Shown: positions 27,214 through 37,044 of the stretch, piece by piece
Numbering within the stretch: position 1 is the first letter of the stretch
Layout of the letters: each line of letters starts with the position of its first letter
From: Paraburkholderia sartisoli
Lineage (GTDB): Bacteria > Pseudomonadota > Gammaproteobacteria > Burkholderiales > Burkholderiaceae
Assembly: GCF_900107685.1 (NCBI RefSeq)
Contig: NZ_FNRQ01000007.1
Coordinates: forward strand, 1 to 64,000
DNA length: 64,000 nucleotides
Direction: 5' to 3'
Notes under the pieces: model-generated
What the model was told of the DNA's origin: nothing
Databases searched by the model: none
Seen by the model: the letters and a program-made list of their open reading frames with translations, nothing else
Position numbers and translations under genes: made by a program

Positions 27214-28113
27214 CTACCGGGTGCCTGCCCAGTCGCGCACGGCCTGCGCGAACAGTCTCAACGCCGTGGGCGGGTGCCGGTTTGCCGGGTAATACAGGCA
27301 CAGGCCGGGAAAGGAAGGACTCCACTCGGGCAGCAGATGAACAAGTTCGCCCGAAGCCAGATGCGCCGCGACGAGATGTTCGGTCACCCACGCAATGCCG
27401 ATGCCGGCGAGCGCCGCCTCGACCATCAGATTGAGGTTGCCGAGCGTCATCGGTCCGTCGACGTCGATGCTGGCGGTTTTGCCGCGATGTTCGAGATCCC
27501 AGCGATACAGCGCGCCGCTTTCGAAACGGAACCGGATGCAGCGATGCTGCGCGAGGTCATGCGGTGCTTCTGGCGCGGGGTGGCGCGACAGGTAGCCTGG
27601 CGACGCCACGGCGGCAAAGCGCATGTCGGGGCCGAAGCGCACGGCGATCATGTCGCGCGGCACGTCCTGGAGAACGCGTATGCCGGCGTCGAAACCATCG
27701 GCGACGATATCCACGAGCCGTGTGTCGACGACGAACTCGACGTGGATGTCGGGATAAGCCGCCAGAAAATCCGGGAGAACCTCACGAATGATCGGTCGCG
27801 CCGCGGATTCCGACGCGCTGATGCGAATCGAGCCCGAAGGCCGGTTGCGCGCCGAGGCGACTTCGTTCACTGCATCCTCGAGGTCGGCAATCGCGGGCCC
27901 CGCGCGCCGCAGCAACTGCTCGCCCGCCTCGGTCAGCGCGACGGAGCGCGTCGTGCGGTTGAAGAGCCGCACGCCGAGGCGCGCCTCCAGCCCGCGCATC
28001 GAATGGCTGAGCGCCGAAGGCGAAACCCCGAGCACGCGCGCGGCCGCGCGAAAGCTCCGCTGCTCGGCGATGGCAACGAAAGCCGTGAGTTCGGACAGGC
28101 CGGCACGCGACAT
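27214..28113 (-). CDS. LysR-family transcriptional regulator
   Basis: 299 residues with the same plan and considerable similarity to the LysR regulator at 24609-25505 (N-terminal FRAAARVLGVSPSALSHSMRGLEARLGVRLFNRTTRSVALTEAG). It is divergent from the aldo/keto reductase at 28267. Together with the first module this looks like two related LysR/AKR units placed in tandem. Confidence 0.92.
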   Translation of the reverse strand: MSRAGLSELTAFVAIAEQRSFRAAARVLGVSPSALSHSMRGLEARLGVRLFNRTTRSVALTEAGEQLLRRAGPAIADLEDAVNEVASARNRPSGSIRISASESAARPIIREVLPDFLAAYPDIHVEFVVDTRLVDIVADGFDAGIRVLQDVPRDMIAVRFGPDMRFAAVASPGYLSRHPAPEAPHDLAQHRCIRFRFESGALYRWDLEHRGKTASIDVDGPMTLGNLNLMVEAALAGIGIAWVTEHLVAAHLASGELVHLLPEWSPSFPGLCLYYPANRHPPTALRLFAQAVRDWAGTR

Positions 28114-28185
28114 AGATGAATTTTCCTCAATACCCCGTGCAAGTCTAGCCAGATTGTTGAGAGAAACACAACGGCCTAAGCTTGA

Positions 28186-29250
<1,065 letters not shown>

Positions 29251-29267
29251 TTTATCGGGGGATTTAT

Positions 29268-29297
29268 CGGCCGGGGCGAAGCGCTTCGCCCCGGCCG
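29268..29297 (+). terminator. Rho-independent terminator of the aldo/keto reductase gene
   Basis: A 30-bp perfect palindrome (CGGCCGGGGCGAAGC and its complement) starts 18 bases after the stop codon and is followed by TTTCCGTTT. The central bases would form the loop. It also fits use in the opposite direction. Confidence 0.8.
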
Positions 29298-29602
29298 TTT
29301 CCGTTTACCGCACACCCGCCGCAGGATATTTTTCAGCATGCAAATGATCGATCGACGATTCGCTAACCCTGGCTCCTAAGCTGACGATGAGCACAGTCTG
29401 CGGATACTCGTGATCCTGAGCGTAGTCGCTCGTGCTGCCGCCCGTGCATTCGTACGAAGCACGCCACGCAAAACAGTCATCGCTCGCACTGCGCTGTAAC
29501 ATCGGAGGACATGTCGCCACGCCACGCGCGGGACGACTGCCGGCATCTCCATGCGCGAAATGCGCACCGAACGATCATTCCAGACATGCAACAGGAAGCA
29601 GT
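29298..29602. other. Intergenic region without a recognised gene
   Basis: About 300 bases between the terminator and the MazG-like gene. Reading frames are open on both strands but have no ribosome sites and no familiar sequence. The promoter of the downstream gene must lie here; no clear -35/-10 pair stands out. Confidence 0.35.
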
Positions 29603-29980
29603 GTGAAAAACGCCGAAATGCAGAATGACCTGATGGAATTGCGCGAACTCGTTCGTGAGTTCGTCAACGAGCGCGACTGGGACAAATTCCACACGCCAAA
29701 GAATCTCGCGACAGCGCTTAGCGTCGAGGCAAGCGAGTTGCTGGAGCCTTTTCAGTGGCTTGTATCCGGCGACAGGAGTGAGCTGAGCGATGCGAAGCTC
29801 ACCGCCATCCGTCACGAAATGGCTGACGTGCTCGTGTATCTCGTGCGTCTCGCAGACAAGCTGGATGTCGATCTCTTCGCCGCCGTGCTCGACAAGATGG
29901 CGATCAATCGCACGAAATATCCCGCCGGCAAGGTGCGTGGCGACGCACGAAAATACTCCGAGTACGACGACAACGAATAA
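29603..29980 (+). CDS. MazG-like nucleotide pyrophosphohydrolase
   Basis: 125-residue all-alpha NTP pyrophosphohydrolase of the MazG/dCTPase (RS21-C6) type. It would hydrolyse non-canonical or excess nucleotides to the monophosphate. Metal-binding motifs are EASELLE and, after a helix, EMADVLVYL, giving the ExxE...ExxD signature. The start is GTG at 29603, with AGGA six bases upstream; an ATG 15 bases later is possible. No neighbour is functionally linked. Confidence 0.85.
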   Translation: MKNAEMQNDLMELRELVREFVNERDWDKFHTPKNLATALSVEASELLEPFQWLVSGDRSELSDAKLTAIRHEMADVLVYLVRLADKLDVDLFAAVLDKMAINRTKYPAGKVRGDARKYSEYDDNE

Positions 29981-30187
29981 AGCCCGCGCGAAACCCGTGG
30001 CCGTTGCCGAACACGAACGTCCCATTGCCGGCAGGCTCAGCCCCGAAGATCGCGTGCTATGCTTGATCACGCAACGAAGTTCCGCGAAACAGGCCCCGAA
30101 CCGCGTCGGCAGTGAACCGGACGTGACCTCGCACGATGTGCGGGTCGTCGCGGGAAAAGGCCAGGCAAAAAAGCGCAATCGCCAACC

Positions 30188-30916
30188 ATGGACTATCGTC
30201 ATCTGCAGGAACGCAAGAGTCTGCATGGCCGCATCGTGCAGGACCTCGGCATGGACATCGTGGGCGGCAAGGTGCAGCCGGGCCAGCGCCTGCCCGCTGA
30301 AGCGATGCTGTGCGAACGCTATGGCGTGAGCCGCCCCGTGTTGCGCGAAGCGACACGCGTGCTCGTCGCCAAAGGGCTGGTTGTCTCGAAGCCGCGTGTC
30401 GGCAGTGTCGTGAAGCCGCGCGCGGAATGGCACATGCTCGATCCCGACGTGCTGTACTGGACGATCAAAAGCGTGCCGGAAGGCGAATTCTTCAGCTCAC
30501 TGCTGACGGTGCGCCGCATTATCGAACCCGCTGCTGCCGCGCTCGCCGCAGCCTCGGCGACGAGCGAAGACCTCGCGCGCATCGCGTCGGCCTATGAGCA
30601 GATGGAAAATGCGGAAACCGCGAGCGCGCTGCTGGACCCCGACCTCAAGTTTCATCGCGCCATCATGGCCGCCACGCACAACGATCTGCTGGGCTATATC
30701 GGCAACATGCTTTCGCTTGCGCTATCGGAATCGATCAAGCTGACGAGCCGGCACCCCGACACGCATGCGTTGTCACTGCCACGCCACAAGGCGATCCTCA
30801 CCGCGATCCAGAGTCGTGACGCGCTCGGCGCACGCCATGCGAGCCTCGTCCAGCTCGACAACGCGCGCGCCGACGCCGAGAGCATTCTGGAAATCGCCAG
30901 CCGCGACACCGTGTGA
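30188..30916 (+). CDS. FadR/GntR-family (FCD) regulator, sugar-acid type
   Basis: 242-residue FCD regulator. N-terminal winged helix (LPAEAMLCERYGVSRPVLREATRVLVAKGLVVSKPRVGS) is followed by an FCD domain with the metal ligands DLKFHRA and SLPRHKAIL. The sequence resembles regulators of galactonate or hexonate utilisation (DgoR-like). It has no adjacent metabolic operon. The nearest plausible target is the dehydratase/sugar-importer divergon at about 41.2 kb, whose intergenic region has a FadR-type operator. That link is inference. Confidence 0.88.
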   Translation: MDYRHLQERKSLHGRIVQDLGMDIVGGKVQPGQRLPAEAMLCERYGVSRPVLREATRVLVAKGLVVSKPRVGSVVKPRAEWHMLDPDVLYWTIKSVPEGEFFSSLLTVRRIIEPAAAALAAASATSEDLARIASAYEQMENAETASALLDPDLKFHRAIMAATHNDLLGYIGNMLSLALSESIKLTSRHPDTHALSLPRHKAILTAIQSRDALGARHASLVQLDNARADAESILEIASRDTV

Positions 30917-31044
30917 ATAGTTGATTTCAGCGGTTGATGTTCGCAATGCATGCTGCGTTGCGAGAAGCGGGCATCCTGGGCGTCCACGGGACATCAGGCG
31001 CATGTCACCCGCCACGTGCTGAATTGACTGGGCCAGCCGGGAAA

Positions 31045-32577
31045 TTATTGCCAGGGGCGCACTCTTTTCCCACGTAAGGAGTTTCCGCCAGCGTTGAGGA
31101 ACGTCACGAGAAGGCTTAGAACCATCGTCCGTCCGTAGAAAAACCCTTGCCCATAATCGGCTCCCGACCGGCTGACGACCTCATGATGGCTTGCGCTCTC
31201 GACTCCCTCGGCAACGACAATCGAACCCAGTTCCCGGGCTCCATCAACTAAAGCTGCCAGCCGTTGTCGTCGCTCGACGTCATCGAGCGCCATTACCCGC
31301 CTGTCAATCTTTAACAGATCGAAATTAAACGCCTTGTGAACGCCCCAGTACGACTCGACAGCGGTTACACCCGACATCGCCAGCCTCACCCCTTTGGCTC
31401 TTAACACAGTGACTGCATCGAGGACGTTTTTTGTCGGCCTGGCGCAGTGTTCTTCAGGCATGTGCAGCACCAGACGGGGAAGAATCGATTCAGCCGACCC
31501 GATCACATCCGATACAAAGGTTGGACTCTCGACATGCCTGGCGGCAACCTTGATTCCAATGTCCAGCGATCTGGAAGCCACCAGCGGTCCAAGTTCGCGA
31601 ACCGCAGTCGACAGAATGAAGCGCGTGACGGGGCCGATAAACGACTCCCGCTCAATAAGACCCATGTAATGATATGGACCTAACCGCCCGTATTCCACAT
31701 TGTCCCATCGGATCAATGCATCGACCCCCACGCACCTCCCCTCGCGCAGGCTGACCAATGGCTGGTATTCCACACGGAACTCGCCCCTCTTTAGCCCCGC
31801 CCTGGCGGCACGAATAAGCCTGGCCTCAGGTGTCAGGTGTCGCTTGTAGAACATCCATAAACCCTGGATAAGAGCAAGCCATAAAACCAGCCAAACCGCC
31901 ACCCCCACCAATACGCGCTTGCTCACGTGTACGCCGACACCTGCAAACGGCCGGACATCAGGCTTGATCTTCGGCTGCATGGATTCGCTCGCCGGGCCAG
32001 GCCCGGCAGCATCGTCGCAAGCGTGATCGCGTCCGCATTTGCCTGGTTCAGCCACGTCGTGGTCGCTTTCAGGCAGCGAAGGATTGGAAAATTCTGGCGC
32101 AAGATCCGTGAACGGACGACCAGAGACCACTGGCGGCAAGTCACTCGTACTGGTCGACTCAGTGTCGGTGAAACCCGCCCCTGAATCCGTGAGCGGCCGC
32201 GGAACATCGGTCGACGCGCGACTTGACGACGAACGTTGAACTCCGGCTTCCGGCTTTGGCATGCTGGCGAAAGAGCCGCATGTCGGCCGCGCGACATCAA
32301 CAAGCTTCATTGGAGGTGTAGTTGCCCCTCCGAGCGTCGCCGGGATGAGTAGCACCGGCGGACTCATGCAACCGGTGTCTGATTGCCACGGTTCCGCGGC
32401 CTGCGATGAAGCGATGGTGTCGGATACAAGCGCCGGACGTTCCCGCGCATGAGCGCCTGACATAATCAGGACTGCGGTCAAAAAGATGGCTGCCAGCCAC
32501 TGTTTTCTCCCCTGCTGAAGCTCGGAGACAGACGCCTCGCCAAACCTCGCCGATGATGATTCCGATTCTCCTTTCAT
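31045..32577 (-). CDS. Membrane-anchored degenerate EAL-domain protein
   Basis: 510 residues: first hydrophobic helix near 28-45, a low-complexity Ser/Pro/Thr-rich region to about 220 (extracytoplasmic if both helices span the membrane), second helix 221-243, and an EAL domain from about 258 to 500. The EAL signature reads DAL (VDALIRW), the metal-binding Asn of the family is Lys (IGIKVAAR), and the DDFG motif is missing (MSGVTAVESYWG). The Lys/Asp of LKIDRRV, the Glu of VAEGVES and the Gln of GQGFFYGR remain. It is therefore likely a cyclic-di-GMP-binding or signalling protein without phosphodiesterase activity. Confidence 0.8.
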   Translation of the reverse strand: MKGESESSSARFGEASVSELQQGRKQWLAAIFLTAVLIMSGAHARERPALVSDTIASSQAAEPWQSDTGCMSPPVLLIPATLGGATTPPMKLVDVARPTCGSFASMPKPEAGVQRSSSSRASTDVPRPLTDSGAGFTDTESTSTSDLPPVVSGRPFTDLAPEFSNPSLPESDHDVAEPGKCGRDHACDDAAGPGPASESMQPKIKPDVRPFAGVGVHVSKRVLVGVAVWLVLWLALIQGLWMFYKRHLTPEARLIRAARAGLKRGEFRVEYQPLVSLREGRCVGVDALIRWDNVEYGRLGPYHYMGLIERESFIGPVTRFILSTAVRELGPLVASRSLDIGIKVAARHVESPTFVSDVIGSAESILPRLVLHMPEEHCARPTKNVLDAVTVLRAKGVRLAMSGVTAVESYWGVHKAFNFDLLKIDRRVMALDDVERRQRLAALVDGARELGSIVVAEGVESASHHEVVSRSGADYGQGFFYGRTMVLSLLVTFLNAGGNSLRGKRVRPWQ

Positions 32578-32597
32578 GGTGCAACTTGAACCTTTTT

Positions 32598-32830
32598 TTA
32601 TTGGTTGTGGTGTATTGCGCCCCTACGGGCCCGCGTTTCCGGGCGAAGGATTTTTGCGATTCCGCGCAATCGTTTGCCTGCCAGCGTCAAGAACGTGGCG
32701 GTCGATAAACGGGCACAACGTTCTATGCCCCTGCGACTCGAACGTCCCTGGGAGCGATGCGATATTCGCGACTCGCGGAGCACGGTGCGTGAACGACCAG
32801 CCATGCCATGGATCATGGGTCGCGAGCGCG
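32598..32830 (-). pseudogene. Possible remnant of an EAL-domain 3' end
   Basis: Just upstream of the EAL gene, the minus-strand peptide TFLTLAGKRLRGIAKILRP (within 32598-32816) resembles the C-terminal TFLNAGGNSLRGKRVRPW of that protein, and the DNA around 32660-32710 shares ACGTTC...ACGCTGG...CGG blocks with it. No complete domain or ribosome site is seen. I read it as a decayed duplicate, but the match is short and could be chance. Confidence 0.3.
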
Positions 32831-33187
32831 ATCAACCCTTACAGTCTTTGAGCCCGGCGCTTCGGCTGCCCGCGGATAGCGCGGCCGGGCGGCTGGAGAA
32901 GCCACGCCGTGCCGGTTCCTGTCCGGCTGACAGCCGCTTTTCCTGGCATGCACAACTTACGCCCTGCCCGTCCTCATTTCTGGAATTCCCGGTAGCGAGG
33001 CGGAAATCGGTGAGCAACCCGAAACAGCCGGGCCGCGGACTGGTCCCGACCTGTCCAATGAGGAACGAGCTTTCCCCGACGCCGGGACGGCGCCGAGGAC
33101 GAACGCGTCACTACATTCAACTCCCAGCTCCGGACTGATGGGTGAAAAATTGCCGGAACATTTCATCGGACGGCCACGCGCATTCGC
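32831..33187. other. Intergenic stretch with no supported gene
   Basis: The frames that are open here are Arg/Pro-rich and look like non-coding GC-rich DNA. I see no ribosome site, RNA fold or repeat that justifies a call. It separates the EAL remnant from two small ORFs of unusual character. Confidence 0.35.
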
Positions 33188-33421
33188 CTACTCCTGCCGT
33201 GCAATACGCGAGATCAGGTCATGTTCGGCGACCATGTTCGTGGCATTTCCAGCAAGTGCCGTCATGACGTCGTGGCCAAATGCCTCCATCGCAGCTTGCC
33301 AATCCGGAGTGCCAACCAGGAATTCGCGAGCATCATTCTTCTTCTGTGCTTTGCGTATCGTCGTCACGGATAGAGCAAGGGCGCGAGCCGTCATGTGAAG
33401 AGACTTGTCGTAGATAAACAT
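33188..33421 (-). CDS. Hypothetical 77-residue protein
   Basis: Starts MFIYDKSLHMTARALALSVTTIRKAQKKND, a short stretch that resembles a helix-turn-helix, then EFLVGTPDWQAAMEAFGHDVMTALAGNATNMVAEHDLISRIARQE. The ATG at 33421 lacks a strong ribosome site; a TTG one codon earlier is also possible. No family is recognised. It lies downstream of another small ORF on the same strand in lower-GC DNA, so both may be acquired genes. Confidence 0.4.
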   Translation of the reverse strand: MFIYDKSLHMTARALALSVTTIRKAQKKNDAREFLVGTPDWQAAMEAFGHDVMTALAGNATNMVAEHDLISRIARQE

Positions 33422-33534
33422 CAAGAGCTGTCCATAATCAGGTAATGCTTTTTCGGCGCCCGTTCCGAAGACATGGAGAAGTGAATCGTCCCCGTAACCC
33501 GATCAATCGGGACGTGTCTCCGAGGTCGATTTCC

Positions 33535-33852
33535 CTACGTTTTTTCATGACGACCACAACGGTTGTTTGTGTCACACAACGGTATGTCGCTGCCGCGACG
33601 CTTATGAACCGGGGCTTCACTGTAAAAGTCCTCCTGCTCGACTTCGCTCAGGGAATTCAGCAGGCTCACCGTTCGCTCGTGAATCAACATCCCGATCATC
33701 CCGGCTAACGTACAGCTGTAATGGCTTGCCAGCCGTTCCAGCTTGCGCTTTGTCGCTATCGGTATGACTGCGGTTAACCGTTCATAGCGGCCACCAGACC
33801 CGAGATTGCGCGCCCTGAATCGGCGCTGTTTTTCAGCGTTCGATATTCCCAT
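33535..33852 (-). CDS. Putative ribbon-helix-helix-like small protein
   Basis: From the ATG at 33852 the product is 105 residues: MGISNAEKQRRFRARNLGSG, then a strand-helix-helix-like stretch RLTAVIPIATKRKLERLASHYSCTLAGMIGMLIHERTVSLL, similar in style to RHH repressors that occur on plasmids and in integrated elements. The frame is open to 34023, but the added N-terminus is not recognisable. DNA binding is inferred from shape only. Composition is less GC-rich than the neighbours. Confidence 0.45.
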   Translation of the reverse strand: MGISNAEKQRRFRARNLGSGGRYERLTAVIPIATKRKLERLASHYSCTLAGMIGMLIHERTVSLLNSLSEVEQEDFYSEAPVHKRRGSDIPLCDTNNRCGRHEKT

Positions 33853-34023
33853 ACGAGGCGTCCCCGGCAATGGATCCTGTTCCTTCGAACCTATGACGGC
33901 GCTCAGGTGTGTTCCTTTGATACGGCTATCGGCAGCAGGCAAGGTTCTCTGAAGATTAACGGGCCGGTTACGCCGTAACCATCTGCACTCCACGCTATTA
34001 AATCCCGTCGACTGACAGGTCAT

Positions 34024-34338
34024 GGATGGGCACCGGCTTAAACGCGGTATATGAAAAATAGCGGCCCAGGCAGGCGTGGTGCATTTCGATGCAAGTGATG
34101 TGCAACGAAGGAACAGAGGAAGCCTTGTGTCATATAACCGTCGCGGAAATGTGGCTCCGACGACTAACGCCTGCTCAGACGTCTTGCGAGTTTACCCTTA
34201 GCACAAGCGTTCTTTAGTAAATGAAATGGACTACGAATAATCAGGAAGTCATGTCGGACGGTCGCTCATGGTCGACGCGCTCAAATTAACTTACAGTTAA
34301 ACTGTACATATTGACTGTATTCATGTTATCGTCAGGTC
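34024..34338. other. Low-GC promoter region of the marR operon
   Basis: About 315 bases of AT-richer DNA without a gene. The right end holds the palindrome at 34292-34306 and A/T-rich hexamers suitable for a sigma70 promoter (TTAACT near 34286-34291, with CATATT a short distance downstream). The left end is the upstream flank of the RHH-like ORF. Confidence 0.4.
34292..34306. promoter_or_regulatory. Perfect 15-bp palindrome, probable MarR operator
   Basis: TACAGTT-A-AACTGTA is perfectly symmetric around one base and ends 32 bases before the marR ATG. It lies within the likely promoter, so a bound repressor would block transcription of the marR operon. MarR proteins usually bind such short palindromes in their own promoters. 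Confidence 0.65.
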
Positions 34339-34791
34339 ATGATCAAACAATCCAGCACATCCGAAACTCCTCAGCTGGCCGCCCTGGCGGGTGAGCTGCG
34401 CATTTCCGTGGGCAAACTGATTCGACGGCTGCGGGAGCAGGCGCATCCGGGCGACTTCACCTCCGCCCAGAAATCGGTTCTCCTCCGCCTGGATCGCGAC
34501 GGGCCCGCAACCGTCTCCGCGCTCGCCCGGGCGGAGAGCGTGCGTCCGCAGTCCATGCGCATCACGGTGGCCGGTCTGGAAGCTATTGGGGCCATCCGTG
34601 GCGAACCCGACCCGACCGATGGCCGGCAAACCCTGATCGCGATGACCCCCGCTTTCCGGAAAACACTCAAAGCCACCCGGGCCGCCAAGGACGACTGGTT
34701 GTTCCGTGCCCTGCAAGCACAACTGTCTCCCCAGGAGCAGGACGAACTCGCGGCCGCGGTGAAGCTGCTGCAGCGCCTCGCCGACTTCTGA
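34339..34791 (+). CDS. MarR-family transcriptional regulator
   Basis: 150-residue winged-helix regulator: helices near LRISVGKLIRRLREQ, recognition region ATVSALARAESVRPQSMRITVAGLEAIGAI, wing with DPTDGRQTLIAMT. It heads a four-gene cluster with an isochorismatase-like hydrolase, a membrane protein and an MFS exporter. It would act as a repressor relieved by a small ligand. The 15-bp palindrome just upstream is the likely autoregulatory site. Confidence 0.92.
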   Translation: MIKQSSTSETPQLAALAGELRISVGKLIRRLREQAHPGDFTSAQKSVLLRLDRDGPATVSALARAESVRPQSMRITVAGLEAIGAIRGEPDPTDGRQTLIAMTPAFRKTLKATRAAKDDWLFRALQAQLSPQEQDELAAAVKLLQRLADF

Positions 34792-34820
34792 GCCAATCCC
34801 GGACCCTTTCAGGAAAACAC

Positions 34821-35387
34821 ATGGCCCTCACCACGATCGATCCGAACACCGCCCTCATCATCGTTGACCTGCAAAAAGGCATCGTCGACGCCTATACCTT
34901 CATCCATCCCATTGACGGGGTCGTGAATCGTTCGCGCGCGCTGGCCGACGCATTCCGTCAACACGGCCTGCCAGTCGTCCTCGTCAACGTCGCCGGCACA
35001 GCACCTGGCCGCACGGAGCGGCCTCGTCTCAGCGAACCCCTGCCGGCCGGGTGGACCGATCTCATCCCCGAACTCGATCAGCAGCCCGGCGACATCGTCG
35101 TGACGAAGCGGACCTGGGGCGCGTTCGCCAGCACCGACCTCGAAGACCGGCTGAAGGCGCTGGGCGTAACCCAGGTCGTTGTCACCGGTGTCGCCACCGG
35201 GACCGGCGTCGAAGCGACCGCCCGTCAGGCATATGAGCAGGGATTCAACGTCACCCTGGCCCGCGACGCCATGACGGACCGGAGCCCCGAGGCGCACGAC
35301 TACAGCGTCAATAACGTCTTTCCGAAGCTGGGCGAAACGGGCACGGCTCAAGACATCATCGATCTGCTCGGAACGAGGGGTGCCTGA
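34821..35387 (+). CDS. Isochorismatase-like hydrolase lacking the usual cysteine
   Basis: 188 residues of the isochorismatase-like superfamily. The catalytic Asp (IIVDLQKG) and Lys (VVTKRTWGAF) are present, and the cis-peptide loop reads VTGVATGTGVEATARQA. Cysteine hydrolases of this superfamily have a Cys in that loop; here it is Gly, as in true isochorismatases such as EntB and PhzD. The product therefore may hydrolyse a vinyl ether or act in another non-thiol way. AGGA precedes the ATG at 34821. It lies 29 bases after marR. Confidence 0.85.
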   Translation: MALTTIDPNTALIIVDLQKGIVDAYTFIHPIDGVVNRSRALADAFRQHGLPVVLVNVAGTAPGRTERPRLSEPLPAGWTDLIPELDQQPGDIVVTKRTWGAFASTDLEDRLKALGVTQVVVTGVATGTGVEATARQAYEQGFNVTLARDAMTDRSPEAHDYSVNNVFPKLGETGTAQDIIDLLGTRGA

Positions 35388-35389
35388 AA

Positions 35390-35719
35390 ATGGAATGGCT
35401 GCATCTCGTGTCCTACTTCTTCGGCGGTGCCTTTCTCGCGAACGCCGTGCCACATTTTGTCAGCGGCGTGAGGGGCGAGCCGTTCCAGAGCCCGTTCGCA
35501 AGACCACCAGGGCAAGGGCTTTCCTCATCGACCGTGAACGTGCTGTGGGGATTGCTCAATCTGGTCGTCGGCTATGTGCTCATCTACCGCGTCGGTGATT
35601 TCGACCTGAAGAGCACGAAGGATGCCGTCGCGCTCGGACTCGGCATCCTGGTCCTGAGCGTGTTCGCGGCCCGACAGTTTGGCCGCTTCCATGGCGGCAA
35701 TACATCGGGACATTCGTGA
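35390..35719 (+). CDS. Small membrane protein in the marR operon
   Basis: 109 residues with hydrophobic stretches near the N-terminus (LVSYFFGGAFLANAVPHFVSG), in the middle (VNVLWGLLNLVVGYVLIYRVG) and late (ALGLGILVLSVFAA). No family is recognised with certainty. The ATG lies two bases after the hydrolase stop, and the stop overlaps the start of the MFS gene, so it is translated with them. Confidence 0.8.
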   Translation: MEWLHLVSYFFGGAFLANAVPHFVSGVRGEPFQSPFARPPGQGLSSSTVNVLWGLLNLVVGYVLIYRVGDFDLKSTKDAVALGLGILVLSVFAARQFGRFHGGNTSGHS

Positions 35720-36942
35720 GCGCTCAGGCAACGGGCGTCTTCCGTTCGCTGAGGAACGTCAACTACCGCATCTGGGCTGCCGGCGCGCTGGTCTCAAATG
35801 TGGGGACATGGATGCAGCGCACCGCTCAGGACTGGCTGGTGCTGACCCAACTCACGCATTACAACGCCTCGGCCGTGGGCACGGTCATGGCGCTCCAGTT
35901 CGGGCCGCAGCTTCTGCTGCTGCCCTGGACCGGCTTCGCGGCCGATCACTACAACCAGCGCAGGCTCCTGATGGCAACCCAGGCAACAATGGGCGTTCTT
36001 GCGCTGGCGCTGGGGCTTTTCACCATCACAGGCATCGTCCAGCTCTGGCACGTCTATGTGTTCGCCTTTCTGTCCGGCTGCGCAGCGGCATTCGATGCCC
36101 CCGTGCGCCAGACGTTCGTGGGAGAACTGGTCGGCGATGCCGACCTGCCGAACGCCGTCGCGCTCAACTCGACCTCGTTCAACGCGGCGCGAATGATCGG
36201 GCCGGCGGTGGCCGGTTTGATCATCGCTTCGGTGGGTACCGGCTGGGCGTTCCTGATCAACGGCGCCAGTTTTGTCGCGGTGCTGGCCTCGCTGTTTCTG
36301 CTGCGCGTCTCCGGCCTGCGTCCGAATGCGCGTGCACACCGGAACAAGGGAAGTCTCACGGAGGGATTGCGCTATGTCTGGTCCCGACCGGACCTCAAGG
36401 CGATCCTGGTCATGCTGTTCCTGATCGGCACATTCGGACTGAATTTCCCGATCTTCATCGCGACCATGGCCGCCAGTGTCTTCCACACCGATGCACGTGG
36501 CTACGGCCTCCTGTCGTCGATCATGGCGATCGGCACCATCTCGGGGGCACTGCTGGCCGCCGGTCGCGACCGGCCGCGCTTCAGGTCCCTGCTGACCGGC
36601 GCCGCGATTTTCGGACTCGGCTGCACGCTGGCCGCCATCGCCCCGAACTATTGGCTGTTCGCGTGCGCGCTGGTCGTCATTGGCGTGGCCACCCTGACCT
36701 TCACCAATGCGACCAACAGCCTGATGCAGCTCACGACCGCGCCCGCCATGCGGGGACGGGTAATGGCCCTGCGCGTGGGCATCGCGCTCGGGTGTACGCC
36801 GATCGGTGCGCCGATCGTGGGTTGGGTGGCCGACCATCTGGGCCCACGCTGGGCACTCGGCGTCGGCGCGGCATCGGGCTTTGCCGCGGCCATCGTTGCC
36901 ATCTACGCCATGAGGCAGCAGATGCATCGCTGCGACCCGTAG
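35716..36942 (+). CDS. MFS efflux transporter
   Basis: 408 residues with about twelve hydrophobic helices. It resembles the EntS-like enterobactin-exporter group (NVGTWMQRTAQDWLVLTQLT, DAPVRQTFVGELV, RMIGPAVAGLIIA). The start is GTG at 35716, overlapping the previous stop by four bases. As the last gene of a MarR-controlled operon it is probably an exporter of the compound that the regulator senses. Substrate unknown. Confidence 0.9.
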   Translation: MSAQATGVFRSLRNVNYRIWAAGALVSNVGTWMQRTAQDWLVLTQLTHYNASAVGTVMALQFGPQLLLLPWTGFAADHYNQRRLLMATQATMGVLALALGLFTITGIVQLWHVYVFAFLSGCAAAFDAPVRQTFVGELVGDADLPNAVALNSTSFNAARMIGPAVAGLIIASVGTGWAFLINGASFVAVLASLFLLRVSGLRPNARAHRNKGSLTEGLRYVWSRPDLKAILVMLFLIGTFGLNFPIFIATMAASVFHTDARGYGLLSSIMAIGTISGALLAAGRDRPRFRSLLTGAAIFGLGCTLAAIAPNYWLFACALVVIGVATLTFTNATNSLMQLTTAPAMRGRVMALRVGIALGCTPIGAPIVGWVADHLGPRWALGVGAASGFAAAIVAIYAMRQQMHRCDP

Positions 36943-37044
36943 CAACCGGTCAGCGCATCGGCGTCGCATCCTTGTCGTCGAGCACGCCTTCCTGCATCGC
37001 TGGGTGCCGCTCAGGGCTCAGGCGCAGCAGCACAAGCGAGGTCG

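Noticed and set aside
32605-33138. 177-codon plus-strand ORF in the EAL-RHH interval
   Set aside because: Arg/Pro-rich composition, no ribosome site and no family; more likely non-coding.
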